Part shown: positions 1-5,468 of the stretch, piece by piece | Layout of the letters: the number at the start of each line of letters is the position of its first letter | How positions within the stretch are numbered: the first letter of the stretch is position 1 | From: Synechococcaceae bacterium WB8_1B_136 | GTDB lineage: Bacteria > Cyanobacteriota > Cyanobacteriia > PCC-6307 > Cyanobiaceae | NCBI GenBank assembly: GCA_010029175.1 | Contig: RGNC01000134.1 | Span: 1-5,774, forward strand | Length of the DNA stretch: 5,774 nt | Direction of reading: 5' to 3' | Program-made: the position numbers and the translations under genes | Notes under the pieces: model-generated | What the model saw: only the letters and a program-made list of their open reading frames with translations | Databases searched by the model: none | What the model was told of the DNA's origin: nothing

Positions 1-119
1 CCGCACTCTGCACGGGGGCGGCAGGGGAGAGCTTCTCTATTGCATCGGTGGTAGATTGCCCCCAAAGGCTGGCCTGAGCGCGCGTCCCGGTGGGACAGGC
101 CTTGCCCCTGCCGGATTCC
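1..119 (+). other. gyrB upstream leader
   Basis: Noncoding sequence before gyrB. A TAGATT hexamer at 52-57 matches four of six positions of the -10 consensus, but no convincing -35 lies 16-18 nt upstream, so a promoter is only possible. There is no clear Shine-Dalgarno site just before the gyrB ATG. A GTG at 90, in frame, would add ten residues (MGQALPLPDS) that do not resemble a conserved GyrB N-terminus. I could not identify the end of an upstream gene on either strand. Confidence 0.3.
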
Positions 120-2081
120 ATGAGCGACGCCACAAAAGTCCAGGCTGCCTACGGCGCCGAGCAGATCCAGGTGCTGGAAGGCCTGGAGCCGGTGCGCAAG
201 CGCCCGGGCATGTACATCGGCTCCACCGGTCCCCGGGGCCTGCACCACCTGGTATACGAGGTGGTCGACAACTCGGTGGACGAGGCCCTGGCCGGCCACT
301 GCACCGACATCGAGGTGGTCCTCAATGAGGACGGCAGCTGCAGCGTGACCGACAACGGCCGCGGCATCCCCACCGACGTCCACCCCCGCACCGGCAAGAG
401 TGCCCTGGAAACGGTGCTCACCGTGCTCCATGCCGGCGGCAAGTTCGGTGCCGGTGGCTACAAGGTGTCCGGCGGCCTGCACGGCGTGGGCGTGTCGGTG
501 GTGAACGCCCTCTCCGAGTGGGTGGAGGTCACCGTGCACCGGCAGAACCAGGTGCATCGCCAGCGCTTCGAGCGCGGCAACCCGATCGGCAGCCTGGCCT
601 CCGAGCCCGCCGCTGAAGCGGGCCGCACCGGCACCGCCGTGCGGTTCAAGCCGGATATCGAGATCTTCTCCACCGGCATCGAGTTCGATTTTGGCACCCT
701 CTCGGCCCGCCTGCGCGAACTCGCCTACCTCAATGGTGGCGTGAAGATCGTGTTCCGCGATGAGCGGCCTGCGGCCCGCTCTGCCACGGGCGAGGCCCAC
801 GAAGAGATCTACCACTACGAAGGCGGCATCAAGGAATACGTTGCCTACATGAATGCGGAGAAGGATCCGCTGCACCCCGAGATCATCTATGTGAACTCGG
901 AAAAAGATGGTGTTCAGGTGGAGGCTGCCCTTCAGTGGTGCGTGGATGCCTACTCCGACAGCATCCTGGGCTTCGCCAACAACATCCGCACCGTGGATGG
1001 TGGCACCCACATTGAGGGCCTCAAAACGGTGCTCACCCGCACCCTCAATGCCTTTGCCAAGAAGCGCGGCAAGCGCAAGGAGGCTGATGCCAACCTGGCC
1101 GGCGAGAACATTCGCGAGGGCCTCACCGCCGTGCTTTCGGTGAAGGTGCCGGAGCCGGAGTTTGAAGGCCAAACCAAAACCAAACTCGGCAACACCGAAG
1201 TGCGGGGCATCGTGGATTCCCTGGTGGGTGAAGCCCTGGCTGAATACCTGGAATTCAACCCCTCGGTGATCGATCTGATCCTCGAGAAAGCCATCCAGGC
1301 CTTCAACGCCGCCGAGGCCGCCCGCCGCGCCCGCGAACTGGTGCGCCGCAAGAGCGTGCTCGAGAGCTCCACCCTCCCCGGCAAGCTCGCCGATTGCTCC
1401 TCCCGCGATCCGGGGGAGTCCGAGATCTACATCGTGGAGGGCGATTCCGCCGGTGGCTCCGCCAAGCAGGGCCGCGACCGTCGCTTCCAGGCGATCCTGC
1501 CCCTGCGGGGCAAAATTCTCAACATTGAGAAAACCGACGACGCCAAGATCTACAAGAACACTGAGATTCAGGCCCTGATTACTGCCCTGGGCCTGGGCAT
1601 CAAGGGCGAAGACTTCGACGAGAAGAACCTGCGCTACCACCGCATCGTGATCATGACCGATGCCGACGTGGATGGCGCCCACATCCGCACCCTTCTGCTC
1701 ACCTTCTTCTACCGCTACCAGAAGGCGCTGGTGGAGGGCGGCTACATCTACATCGCCTGCCCGCCGCTCTACAAGGTGGAGCGCGGCAAGAATCACACCT
1801 ACTGCTACAACGAGGGCGACCTCAAGAAGACCGTGGAGAGCTTCGGCGAGAAGGCCAACTACACGATTCAGCGCTTCAAGGGCCTGGGCGAAATGATGCC
1901 TAAGCAGCTCTGGGAAACCACCATGGATCCCACCACCCGCACCATGAAGCGGGTGGAGATTGAAGATGCCCTCGAGGCCGATCGCATCTTCACGATCCTG
2001 ATGGGCGACAAGGTGGCTCCCCGCCGCGAATTCATCGAGACCCACAGCGCCGAGCTCGACTTCGCGCAGCTGGATATCTGA
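120..2081 (+). CDS. gyrB: DNA gyrase subunit B
   Basis: ATPase subunit of the cytoplasmic type IIA topoisomerase gyrase (GyrA2GyrB2), which introduces negative supercoils using ATP. The 653-residue length fits the short GyrB form without the extra domain found in E. coli GyrB. The GHKL ATPase domain shows YEVVDNS with E47 (general base) and N51 (Mg2+), TDNGRGIP around D78, LHAGGKF at 103-109 and GGLHGVG at 118-124. The transducer lysine is in QTKTKLG (K353). The TOPRIM domain has EGDSAGGS at 440-447, PLRGKILN at 461-468 and DADVDGAHI from D514, which supply the metal-binding acidic residues. QRFKGLGEM at 584-592 is the GyrB tail signature. The start at 120 was chosen because MSDATKVQAAYGAEQIQVLE matches the usual cyanobacterial beginning; a GTG at 90 is less likely. 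The stop overlaps the next start by one base. ParE is the alternative, but the sequence style and cyanobacterial context favour GyrB. No intein or frameshift seen. Confidence 0.97.
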   Translation: MSDATKVQAAYGAEQIQVLEGLEPVRKRPGMYIGSTGPRGLHHLVYEVVDNSVDEALAGHCTDIEVVLNEDGSCSVTDNGRGIPTDVHPRTGKSALETVLTVLHAGGKFGAGGYKVSGGLHGVGVSVVNALSEWVEVTVHRQNQVHRQRFERGNPIGSLASEPAAEAGRTGTAVRFKPDIEIFSTGIEFDFGTLSARLRELAYLNGGVKIVFRDERPAARSATGEAHEEIYHYEGGIKEYVAYMNAEKDPLHPEIIYVNSEKDGVQVEAALQWCVDAYSDSILGFANNIRTVDGGTHIEGLKTVLTRTLNAFAKKRGKRKEADANLAGENIREGLTAVLSVKVPEPEFEGQTKTKLGNTEVRGIVDSLVGEALAEYLEFNPSVIDLILEKAIQAFNAAEAARRARELVRRKSVLESSTLPGKLADCSSRDPGESEIYIVEGDSAGGSAKQGRDRRFQAILPLRGKILNIEKTDDAKIYKNTEIQALITALGLGIKGEDFDEKNLRYHRIVIMTDADVDGAHIRTLLLTFFYRYQKALVEGGYIYIACPPLYKVERGKNHTYCYNEGDLKKTVESFGEKANYTIQRFKGLGEMMPKQLWETTMDPTTRTMKRVEIEDALEADRIFTILMGDKVAPRREFIETHSAELDFAQLDI

Positions 2082-2443
2082 TGGCGCTGGCCGCCCATCT
2101 TGCTCCACCTCCCCGTTCCATCGCCGGCTGGCATGTGGCGGCACTGCTGGGCTTTGCCCTGTTCGCCCCAGCCACGCTTCCGGCCGGTGGCGCCGAACGC
2201 CGTCAGCCGGAGCTGCGCCGCCGACAGCCCCGCGAGCCCCTGTTGTCCACGCGGATGATGGCCCTGCAGTGCGCGCCGGAGCAGCGGGCGCCGGCCCTCA
2301 CCCAGCTGCCGGCTGGCGAGCCGTTGCAGGTGCTCCGCGGTTGGCAGGCCCCCGGCGGGCGCCGCTGGCTGCAGGTGCAGGCCGCCATCGGTCTCGGCCT
2401 GGCGCGGCGTGGCTGGCTCGTCGCTGACGCCGAGCAGGGCTGA
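2081..2443 (+). CDS. small exported SH3-like domain protein
   Basis: A 120-residue protein with no assigned function. The N-terminus has R12 followed by a hydrophobic stretch, about W17 to A31 (GWHVAALLGFALFAPA), with possible signal peptidase sites around APA or AGGA, so it is probably exported or membrane-anchored. An Arg-rich linker (about 39-52) follows. Residues about 57-115 resemble a bacterial SH3 (SH3b) fold: LQCAPEQRAPALTQLPAGEPL, then a GRRWLQVQ strand and a closing RGWLVA strand. Such domains often bind peptidoglycan or cell-wall peptides, but no catalytic domain is present and the ligand is unknown. There is no lipobox cysteine; C64 is the only cysteine. Its ATG overlaps the gyrB TGA (TGATG), which suggests translational coupling. 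Fold assignment is inferred from the motif pattern, and a divergent non-SH3 fold is possible. Confidence 0.75.
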   Translation: MALAAHLAPPPRSIAGWHVAALLGFALFAPATLPAGGAERRQPELRRRQPREPLLSTRMMALQCAPEQRAPALTQLPAGEPLQVLRGWQAPGGRRWLQVQAAIGLGLARRGWLVADAEQG

Positions 2444-2451
2444 GCCAGGGC

Positions 2452-2457
2452 AGGGGG
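2452..2457 (+). promoter_or_regulatory. possible ribosome binding site of the first crcB
   Basis: AGGGGG lies 12 nt before the ATG at 2470. It is purine-rich and Shine-Dalgarno-like, but further from the start than usual. The whole gap between the SH3-like gene and crcB is 26 nt, so no separate promoter or fluoride riboswitch fits there. Confidence 0.35.
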
Positions 2458-2469
2458 ACGCCTTCATCC

Positions 2470-2835
2470 ATGCGCGACGTTCTGCTGGTGTCTATCGGTG
2501 CCGTGCCCGGAGCCTGGTTGCGGTTCCGCCTGGTGAACCACTTCGAGCCGATGCTGCCCCGCAGGCACTGGGGCACCGCCTCGGTGAACATCACGGCCAG
2601 TTTTGCCCTGGGTCTGATCTCAGCTCTGGCCCGCAACTGCGGCGGCGGCCACGAGATTGGACTGCTGCTGGGGGTCGGCTTTCTGGGCAGCCTCAGCACC
2701 TTTTCCAGCTTCAGCGTGGAGATGCTGCAGTCGTGGCTGGCGGGCCTGCGGCGCGAAACCCTCCTGCTGATGGGGGCCTCCGTGCTGGCTGGCCTGGCGG
2801 CCGTGGCCCTCGGCCTCGCCATCGGTGGGGCTTGA
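2470..2835 (+). CDS. crcB: fluoride channel subunit CrcB/Fluc, first of a pair
   Basis: Small four-helix membrane protein of the Fluc/CrcB family, which exports F- passively across the inner membrane as a dimer of oppositely oriented subunits. Its 121 residues are a normal length. Family motifs are visible: IGAVPGAWLRF (TM1, R18), GTASVNITASF (TM2, pore Asn N40) and GFLGSLSTFSSFSVE (TM3 break, with both pore phenylalanines F78 and F81). S74 replaces the usual second Gly of GxxGGxTTF, and S76 replaces a Thr. Leaving out the conserved R18, Arg residues lie mainly in loop 1 (R20, R31, R32) and loop 3 (R94, R95), with only R2 and R55 on the other face. By the positive-inside rule this predicts N-out/C-out. 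The second crcB, 24 nt downstream, has the reverse bias, so the two products probably form a heterodimer. It appears to be cotranscribed from gyrB. Confidence 0.92.
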   Translation: MRDVLLVSIGAVPGAWLRFRLVNHFEPMLPRRHWGTASVNITASFALGLISALARNCGGGHEIGLLLGVGFLGSLSTFSSFSVEMLQSWLAGLRRETLLLMGASVLAGLAAVALGLAIGGA

Positions 2836-2859
2836 GGCTGGCTGGGGTGGATTGCAACG

Positions 2860-3276
2860 ATGCCTGAGCGCTCCCTCTCGAATCGCCGGCTGCGCTTTGA
2901 GCTGCGTGAGTTGCTGTTGGTGGCCGTCGGGGCGGTGCCCGGCGCACTGATGCGCTGGCAGGCCGGCGTCCAGCTGGGCCCCTGGCTTGGGGGCAGCGCC
3001 GGAGCCGATCTGCTGGTGAACCTGGTGGGCTCCTTCCTGCTGGGTGTCCTGGCGGGTCCGATCCCCCATCGCACCAGCCTGGTGCTGCTGCTGGGCATCG
3101 GCTTCTGCGGCTGCCTCACCACCTTCAGCAGCTGGATGCTGGATGTGGTGAAGCTGATCCAGCAGCAGCGGCCCCTGCTGGGGCTCGTGCTGGTGGTGGC
3201 GAGCCTGGCGCTCGGGCTGCTGTTCGCCGCCCTGGGCCTGCTGCTCAGCCGCCAGGTGTTCCGCGGCGAGGATTAA
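2860..3276 (+). CDS. crcB: fluoride channel subunit CrcB/Fluc, second of a pair
   Basis: Second Fluc/CrcB subunit, 138 residues, longer than its neighbour because of a basic N-terminal extension (R4, R9, R10, R12, R16) and a charged tail (R131, R135). Motifs: VGAVPGALMRW in TM1 (R32), ADLLVNLVGSFLLG in TM2 (N54), and GFCGCLTTFSSWMLDVV in TM3. The first pore Phe is kept (F89), but the second position is Trp (W92), and C85 replaces the second Gly of the TM3 break. Charge distribution predicts N-in/C-in, opposite to the first CrcB, which supports an obligate antiparallel heterodimer; the role of W92 is unknown. Predicted helices are about 17-38, 50-66, 73-97 and 106-129. No clear Shine-Dalgarno site precedes the ATG. 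The gene ends in TAA, followed by a convergent spacer. Confidence 0.92.
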   Translation: MPERSLSNRRLRFELRELLLVAVGAVPGALMRWQAGVQLGPWLGGSAGADLLVNLVGSFLLGVLAGPIPHRTSLVLLLGIGFCGCLTTFSSWMLDVVKLIQQQRPLLGLVLVVASLALGLLFAALGLLLSRQVFRGED

Positions 3277-3437
3277 CCCATGAACCCGCTTCCGGCTGCC
3301 CGCCCGCCGGTGGGTAGTTGGCCGACACTCTCCCTGAATCCGTACAGCCTGTACAGAATTCGGGAGAGCGCCTGGGCCGTATCGGGGGAGGGTGCCGGAA
3401 GGGGTCACTCAGCTCCCCTCTCCCCTGGCCGCGGCCC
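3277..3437. other. convergent intergenic spacer
   Basis: 161 nt between the ends of the second crcB and the glutathione peroxidase gene. It contains the hairpin at 3328-3368, then a G-rich block (about 3384-3404) and a C-rich block (3415-3425) that could pair weakly. I see no promoter or convincing gene in it. Confidence 0.6.
3328..3368. terminator. intergenic imperfect hairpin, possible bidirectional terminator
   Basis: The left arm (3328-3346) and right arm (3350-3368) pair as CTCTCCC/GGGAGAG (7 bp), a one-base bulge, GAAT/ATTC (4 bp), a small internal loop (CC against AGA), and GTACA/TGTAC (5 bp), closed by a GCC loop. It lies 51 nt after the crcB stop and about 70 nt from the peroxidase stop on the other strand, the expected place for a shared terminator. 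Neither strand has a T-run after the stem, so it is not a classical intrinsic terminator. It could instead stabilise mRNA ends or be a small dispersed repeat. Confidence 0.45.
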
Positions 3438-3451
3438 TCAGGCGGCCAGGG
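3423..3451 (-). terminator. GC-rich stem enclosing the peroxidase stop codon
   Basis: CCCTGGCCGC (3423-3432) and GCGGCCAGGG (3442-3451) are a perfect 10-bp inverted repeat with a 9-nt loop that contains the TGA stop of the - strand gene. A palindrome, GGCCGCGGCC (3427-3436), overlaps the left arm. There is no T-tract downstream on the - strand. It may be a weak 3'-end structure or chance in GC-rich sequence. Confidence 0.25.
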
Positions 3452-3908
3452 CGGCTTCGATCGCGGCCTTGAGTTCGGCTGAATCCGGCTCCACGCCGCT
3501 CTTGAAGCGGGCCAGCACCGTGCCGTCCTTGCCGATCAGGAATTTCTCGAAGTTCCAGGCCACAGCGCCCTCAGGCTCGGCCTGGATCAGGGTGTCGAAC
3601 GGGGCCTCGGTGATGCGCACCTTCTCGTAGAGGGGGAAGCTGGCGCCGTAGGTGGTGGAGCAGAACTGCTGGATCTCCGCCAGGCTGCCGGGCTCCTGGG
3701 CGCCGAAATCGTTGCAGGGGAAGCCCAGCACCGAGAAGCCCTGGCCGCCGTACTGCTCCTGCAGGGCCTGCAGGCCGGCGTACTGGCGGGTGAAGCCGCA
3801 GCGGCTGGCCACATTCACGATCAACAACACCTGGCCGTTCAGATCGCCGAGGCGCTGCTCGGCGCCGTTGGCGGCCTTCACCACCACATCGCTCAGATTC
3901 ACGGCCAT
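3438..3908 (-). CDS. glutathione peroxidase family protein (Cys type)
   Basis: Thiol peroxidase of the glutathione peroxidase family, 156 residues, thioredoxin fold, no signal peptide, so cytoplasmic. It reduces hydrogen peroxide and organic or lipid hydroperoxides. The peroxidatic residue is C37 in NVASRCGFTRQY, a cysteine rather than selenocysteine. The other members of the catalytic tetrad are visible: Q71 (FGAQEPGS), W118 and N119 (AWNFEKFLIGKDG). C83 in FCSTTYGASFP lies 46 residues after C37, the position of the resolving cysteine in thioredoxin-dependent 2-Cys members such as yeast Gpx3, so thioredoxin or NADPH-linked recycling is more likely than glutathione. The large oligomerisation loop of tetrameric animal enzymes is absent. 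It resembles E. coli BtuE around the active site but is shorter. It is convergent with crcB, and its 5' end faces mgtE across 93 nt. The start at 3908 gives the family-typical short N-terminus (MAVNLSDVVVKAANG). Confidence 0.95.
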   Translation of the reverse strand: MAVNLSDVVVKAANGAEQRLGDLNGQVLLIVNVASRCGFTRQYAGLQALQEQYGGQGFSVLGFPCNDFGAQEPGSLAEIQQFCSTTYGASFPLYEKVRITEAPFDTLIQAEPEGAVAWNFEKFLIGKDGTVLARFKSGVEPDSAELKAAIEAALAA

Positions 3909-4001
3909 GGTTCGGGAACTGCCGGGCTGCCGGCTTCAACGACCGGCGGACCCTAGCGGGCGTGAGCCCATACACTCGGTGCGCCGCAGCCCCGAGGCCC
4001 C
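3909..4001. other. divergent intergenic region, peroxidase/mgtE
   Basis: 93 nt that must hold the 5' signals of both genes. GTTC-GG-GAAC (3910-3919) sits directly upstream of the peroxidase start, and GCCGG-N4-CCGGC (3921-3934) is a short inverted repeat. Both are short and may be chance. No recognisable regulator-binding consensus was found. Confidence 0.4.
3971..3976 (+). promoter_or_regulatory. candidate -10 element for mgtE
   Basis: TACACT matches four of six -10 positions, including the key T-A and final T, and lies 25 nt before the mgtE ATG. No good -35 is found 17 nt upstream. A GAGG at 3994-3997, 4 nt before the ATG, can act as a short Shine-Dalgarno site. Confidence 0.25.
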
Positions 4002-5414
4002 ATGAGCGAGGCAACCGCTGCTGCGGGTAAGAGCGCTGCCAATGGCGCGGCCCTGCCCGAGGTGGTGGCGCAGCAGCTCAAGGGTCTACTGGAGTCGGGC
4101 AATTACGACGCCGTGAAGCTCCTGCTGGAGCCGGTGCAGGAGGTGGATACGGCCGAGGCCATCGGCAGCCTGCCCAAAACACTGCAGGCCCTGGCCTTCC
4201 GGCTGCTGCCCAAGGATGAGGCGATCGAGGTGTACGAGTACCTCGACCCCAGCGTGCAGCAGACCCTGCTGGAGCGACTGCGCTCCGGCGAGGTGCTGGA
4301 GCTGGTGGAGGAGATGTCACCCGACGATCGGGTGCGCCTGTTCGATGAGCTGCCGGCCAAGGTCGTGCGCCGCCTGCTGGCCGAACTCAGCCCGGCCGAG
4401 CGCCGCGTGACGGCCCAGTTGCTGGGCTACGAACCGGAAACGGCTGGTCGTCTGATGACGACCGAGTTCATCGATCTCAAGGAATTCCACAGCGTGGCCC
4501 AGGCCCTGGCGATCGTGCGCCGCCGCGCCCGCGACACCGAGACCATCTACGCCCTCTACGTGACCGATGCCTCGCGCCACCTCACCGGCATCCTCTCGCT
4601 GCGGGATCTGGTGGTGGCCGATCCCGAGGAGCGGCTGGGTGATGTGATGACCCGCGAAGTGGTGAGCGTGGGCACCGACACCGACCAGGAGGAGGTGGCC
4701 CGGGTGATCCAGCGCTACGACTTCCTGGCCGTGCCGGTGGTGGATCGGGAGCAGCGGCTGGTGGGGATCGTCACCGTCGACGACGTGATCGACGTGATCC
4801 AGCAGGAGGCCACCCGCGACCTCTACGCCGCCGGTGCGGTGCAGGCCGGCGACGAGGACGACTACTTCCAGAGCAACCTGTTCACCGTGGCCCGCCGCCG
4901 CGTGGTGTGGCTGCTGGTCCTGCTGCTGGCCAACAGCGGCACCGCCGCGGTGATCGCCTCGATGGATGGCGTGCTGCACAAGGTGGTGGTGCTGGCGGCC
5001 TTCATCCCGTTGCTGATCGGCACCGGCGGCAACGTGGGCGCCCAGAGCTCCACCGTGGTGATCCGCGGCCTCAGCACCCAGCGCATCCAGAGTCTCGGGG
5101 TGGTGCAGGCCATCTGGCGCGAGGCGGTGGCGGGCGCGCTGCTGGGGCTGTTGATGATGCTGGTGGTGATCCCCTGGTCGGCCTATGTGAGCGGCGGCAA
5201 CTGGCTGGTGGCCGGGGCTGCCGGCTTCAGCCTCGTGGCGATCACCACCCTGGCGGCCACGGCCGGCGCGGCCCTGCCGCTGCTGTTTGATCGCCTGGGG
5301 CTCGACCCGGCCCTGATGTCGGCGCCGTTCATCGCCACCGCCACCGACGTGGCCGGGGTGTTCATCTACCTGCAGACCGCCTCCTGGCTGCTGACGCGGT
5401 TTCCGGCTTCCTGA
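4002..5414 (+). CDS. mgtE: magnesium transporter MgtE
   Basis: Mg2+-gated channel of the inner membrane that works as a homodimer and admits Mg2+ (in some homologues also Co2+). Its 470 residues are close to the roughly 450 of the well-studied Thermus protein. Domains: a helical N domain (about 20-140, acidic, with repeats such as LEEMSPDDRVRLFDELP); two CBS domains (about 149-205, starting GRLMTTEF, and 214-270, starting DVMTREVVSV), which sense Mg2+; an acidic connecting helix (about 266-297, with DEDD at 284-287); then five membrane helices at about 301-321, 328-348, 375-396, 402-428 and 438-466. The MgtE signature PLLIGTGGNVGAQSS (336-350) and the pore aspartate D449 in FIATATDVAG are intact, so it should be functional. 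It starts divergently from the peroxidase gene, and a sigma factor gene follows 54 nt later. Regulation is probably mostly at protein level through CBS gating; no Mg2+ riboswitch fits in the short upstream region. Confidence 0.96.
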   Translation: MSEATAAAGKSAANGAALPEVVAQQLKGLLESGNYDAVKLLLEPVQEVDTAEAIGSLPKTLQALAFRLLPKDEAIEVYEYLDPSVQQTLLERLRSGEVLELVEEMSPDDRVRLFDELPAKVVRRLLAELSPAERRVTAQLLGYEPETAGRLMTTEFIDLKEFHSVAQALAIVRRRARDTETIYALYVTDASRHLTGILSLRDLVVADPEERLGDVMTREVVSVGTDTDQEEVARVIQRYDFLAVPVVDREQRLVGIVTVDDVIDVIQQEATRDLYAAGAVQAGDEDDYFQSNLFTVARRRVVWLLVLLLANSGTAAVIASMDGVLHKVVVLAAFIPLLIGTGGNVGAQSSTVVIRGLSTQRIQSLGVVQAIWREAVAGALLGLLMMLVVIPWSAYVSGGNWLVAGAAGFSLVAITTLAATAGAALPLLFDRLGLDPALMSAPFIATATDVAGVFIYLQTASWLLTRFPAS

Positions 5415-5421
5415 GAGCCTC

Positions 5422-5450
5422 TTCACACTTCTTCAGGGTAGGCTTTACAT
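5422..5450 (+). promoter_or_regulatory. candidate promoter for the sigma factor gene
   Basis: TTCACA (5422-5427) matches five of six -35 positions, and 17 nt later TTACAT (5445-5450) is a poor -10 match (three of six). The spacing is right but the -10 is weak. The site lies in the 54-nt gap after mgtE, 19 nt before the GTG start. Readthrough from mgtE is also possible, since no terminator hairpin was seen in the gap. Confidence 0.3.
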
Positions 5451-5468
5451 CAGTTCACGGATAAGGCC

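Noticed and set aside
3342..3354. GTAC-AGCCT-GTAC as a possible cyanobacterial LexA (SOS) box
   Set aside because: The half-sites resemble the cyanobacterial LexA motif as I recall it (GTAC, four bases, GTAC-like), but the spacing here is five bases, the site is at the 3' ends of two converging genes, and it is explained as the top of the hairpin.
2298..3408. Long - strand reading frames opposite the crcB pair (274 and 262 codons)
   Set aside because: Both are Pro/Arg/Gln-rich low-complexity shadows; the + strand frames carry clear Fluc motifs and membrane helices.
3280..3630. 116-codon + strand reading frame starting just after the second crcB
   Set aside because: More than half lies antisense to the peroxidase gene, the unique part runs through the hairpin, the composition is Pro/Ala/Arg/Ser-rich, and no domain is recognisable.
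3702..3719. CNDF instead of the common CNQF near the peroxidase active site
   Set aside because: The catalytic Gln is the later one (Q71 in AQEPG), which is intact; the Asp at this position is, to my recollection, a common variant in cyanobacterial homologues, so it does not suggest loss of function.
3910..3919. GTTC-GG-GAAC inverted repeat just upstream of the peroxidase start as an operator
   Set aside because: Only 4-bp arms, no second copy, and it does not match a known operator; it could occur by chance.
2470..5414. A fluoride/magnesium 'ion toxicity island' made of the crcB pair, peroxidase and mgtE
   Set aside because: mgtE and the peroxidase gene are separate transcription units, the crcB genes belong with gyrB, and nothing in the sequence shows shared regulation; proximity alone is not enough.
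4317..5426. 369-codon - strand reading frame opposite mgtE, rich in His, Gly and Gln
   Set aside because: It is an antisense shadow caused by the GC-biased codons of mgtE, whose own frame has all family motifs; the His-rich low-complexity translation is typical of such shadows.
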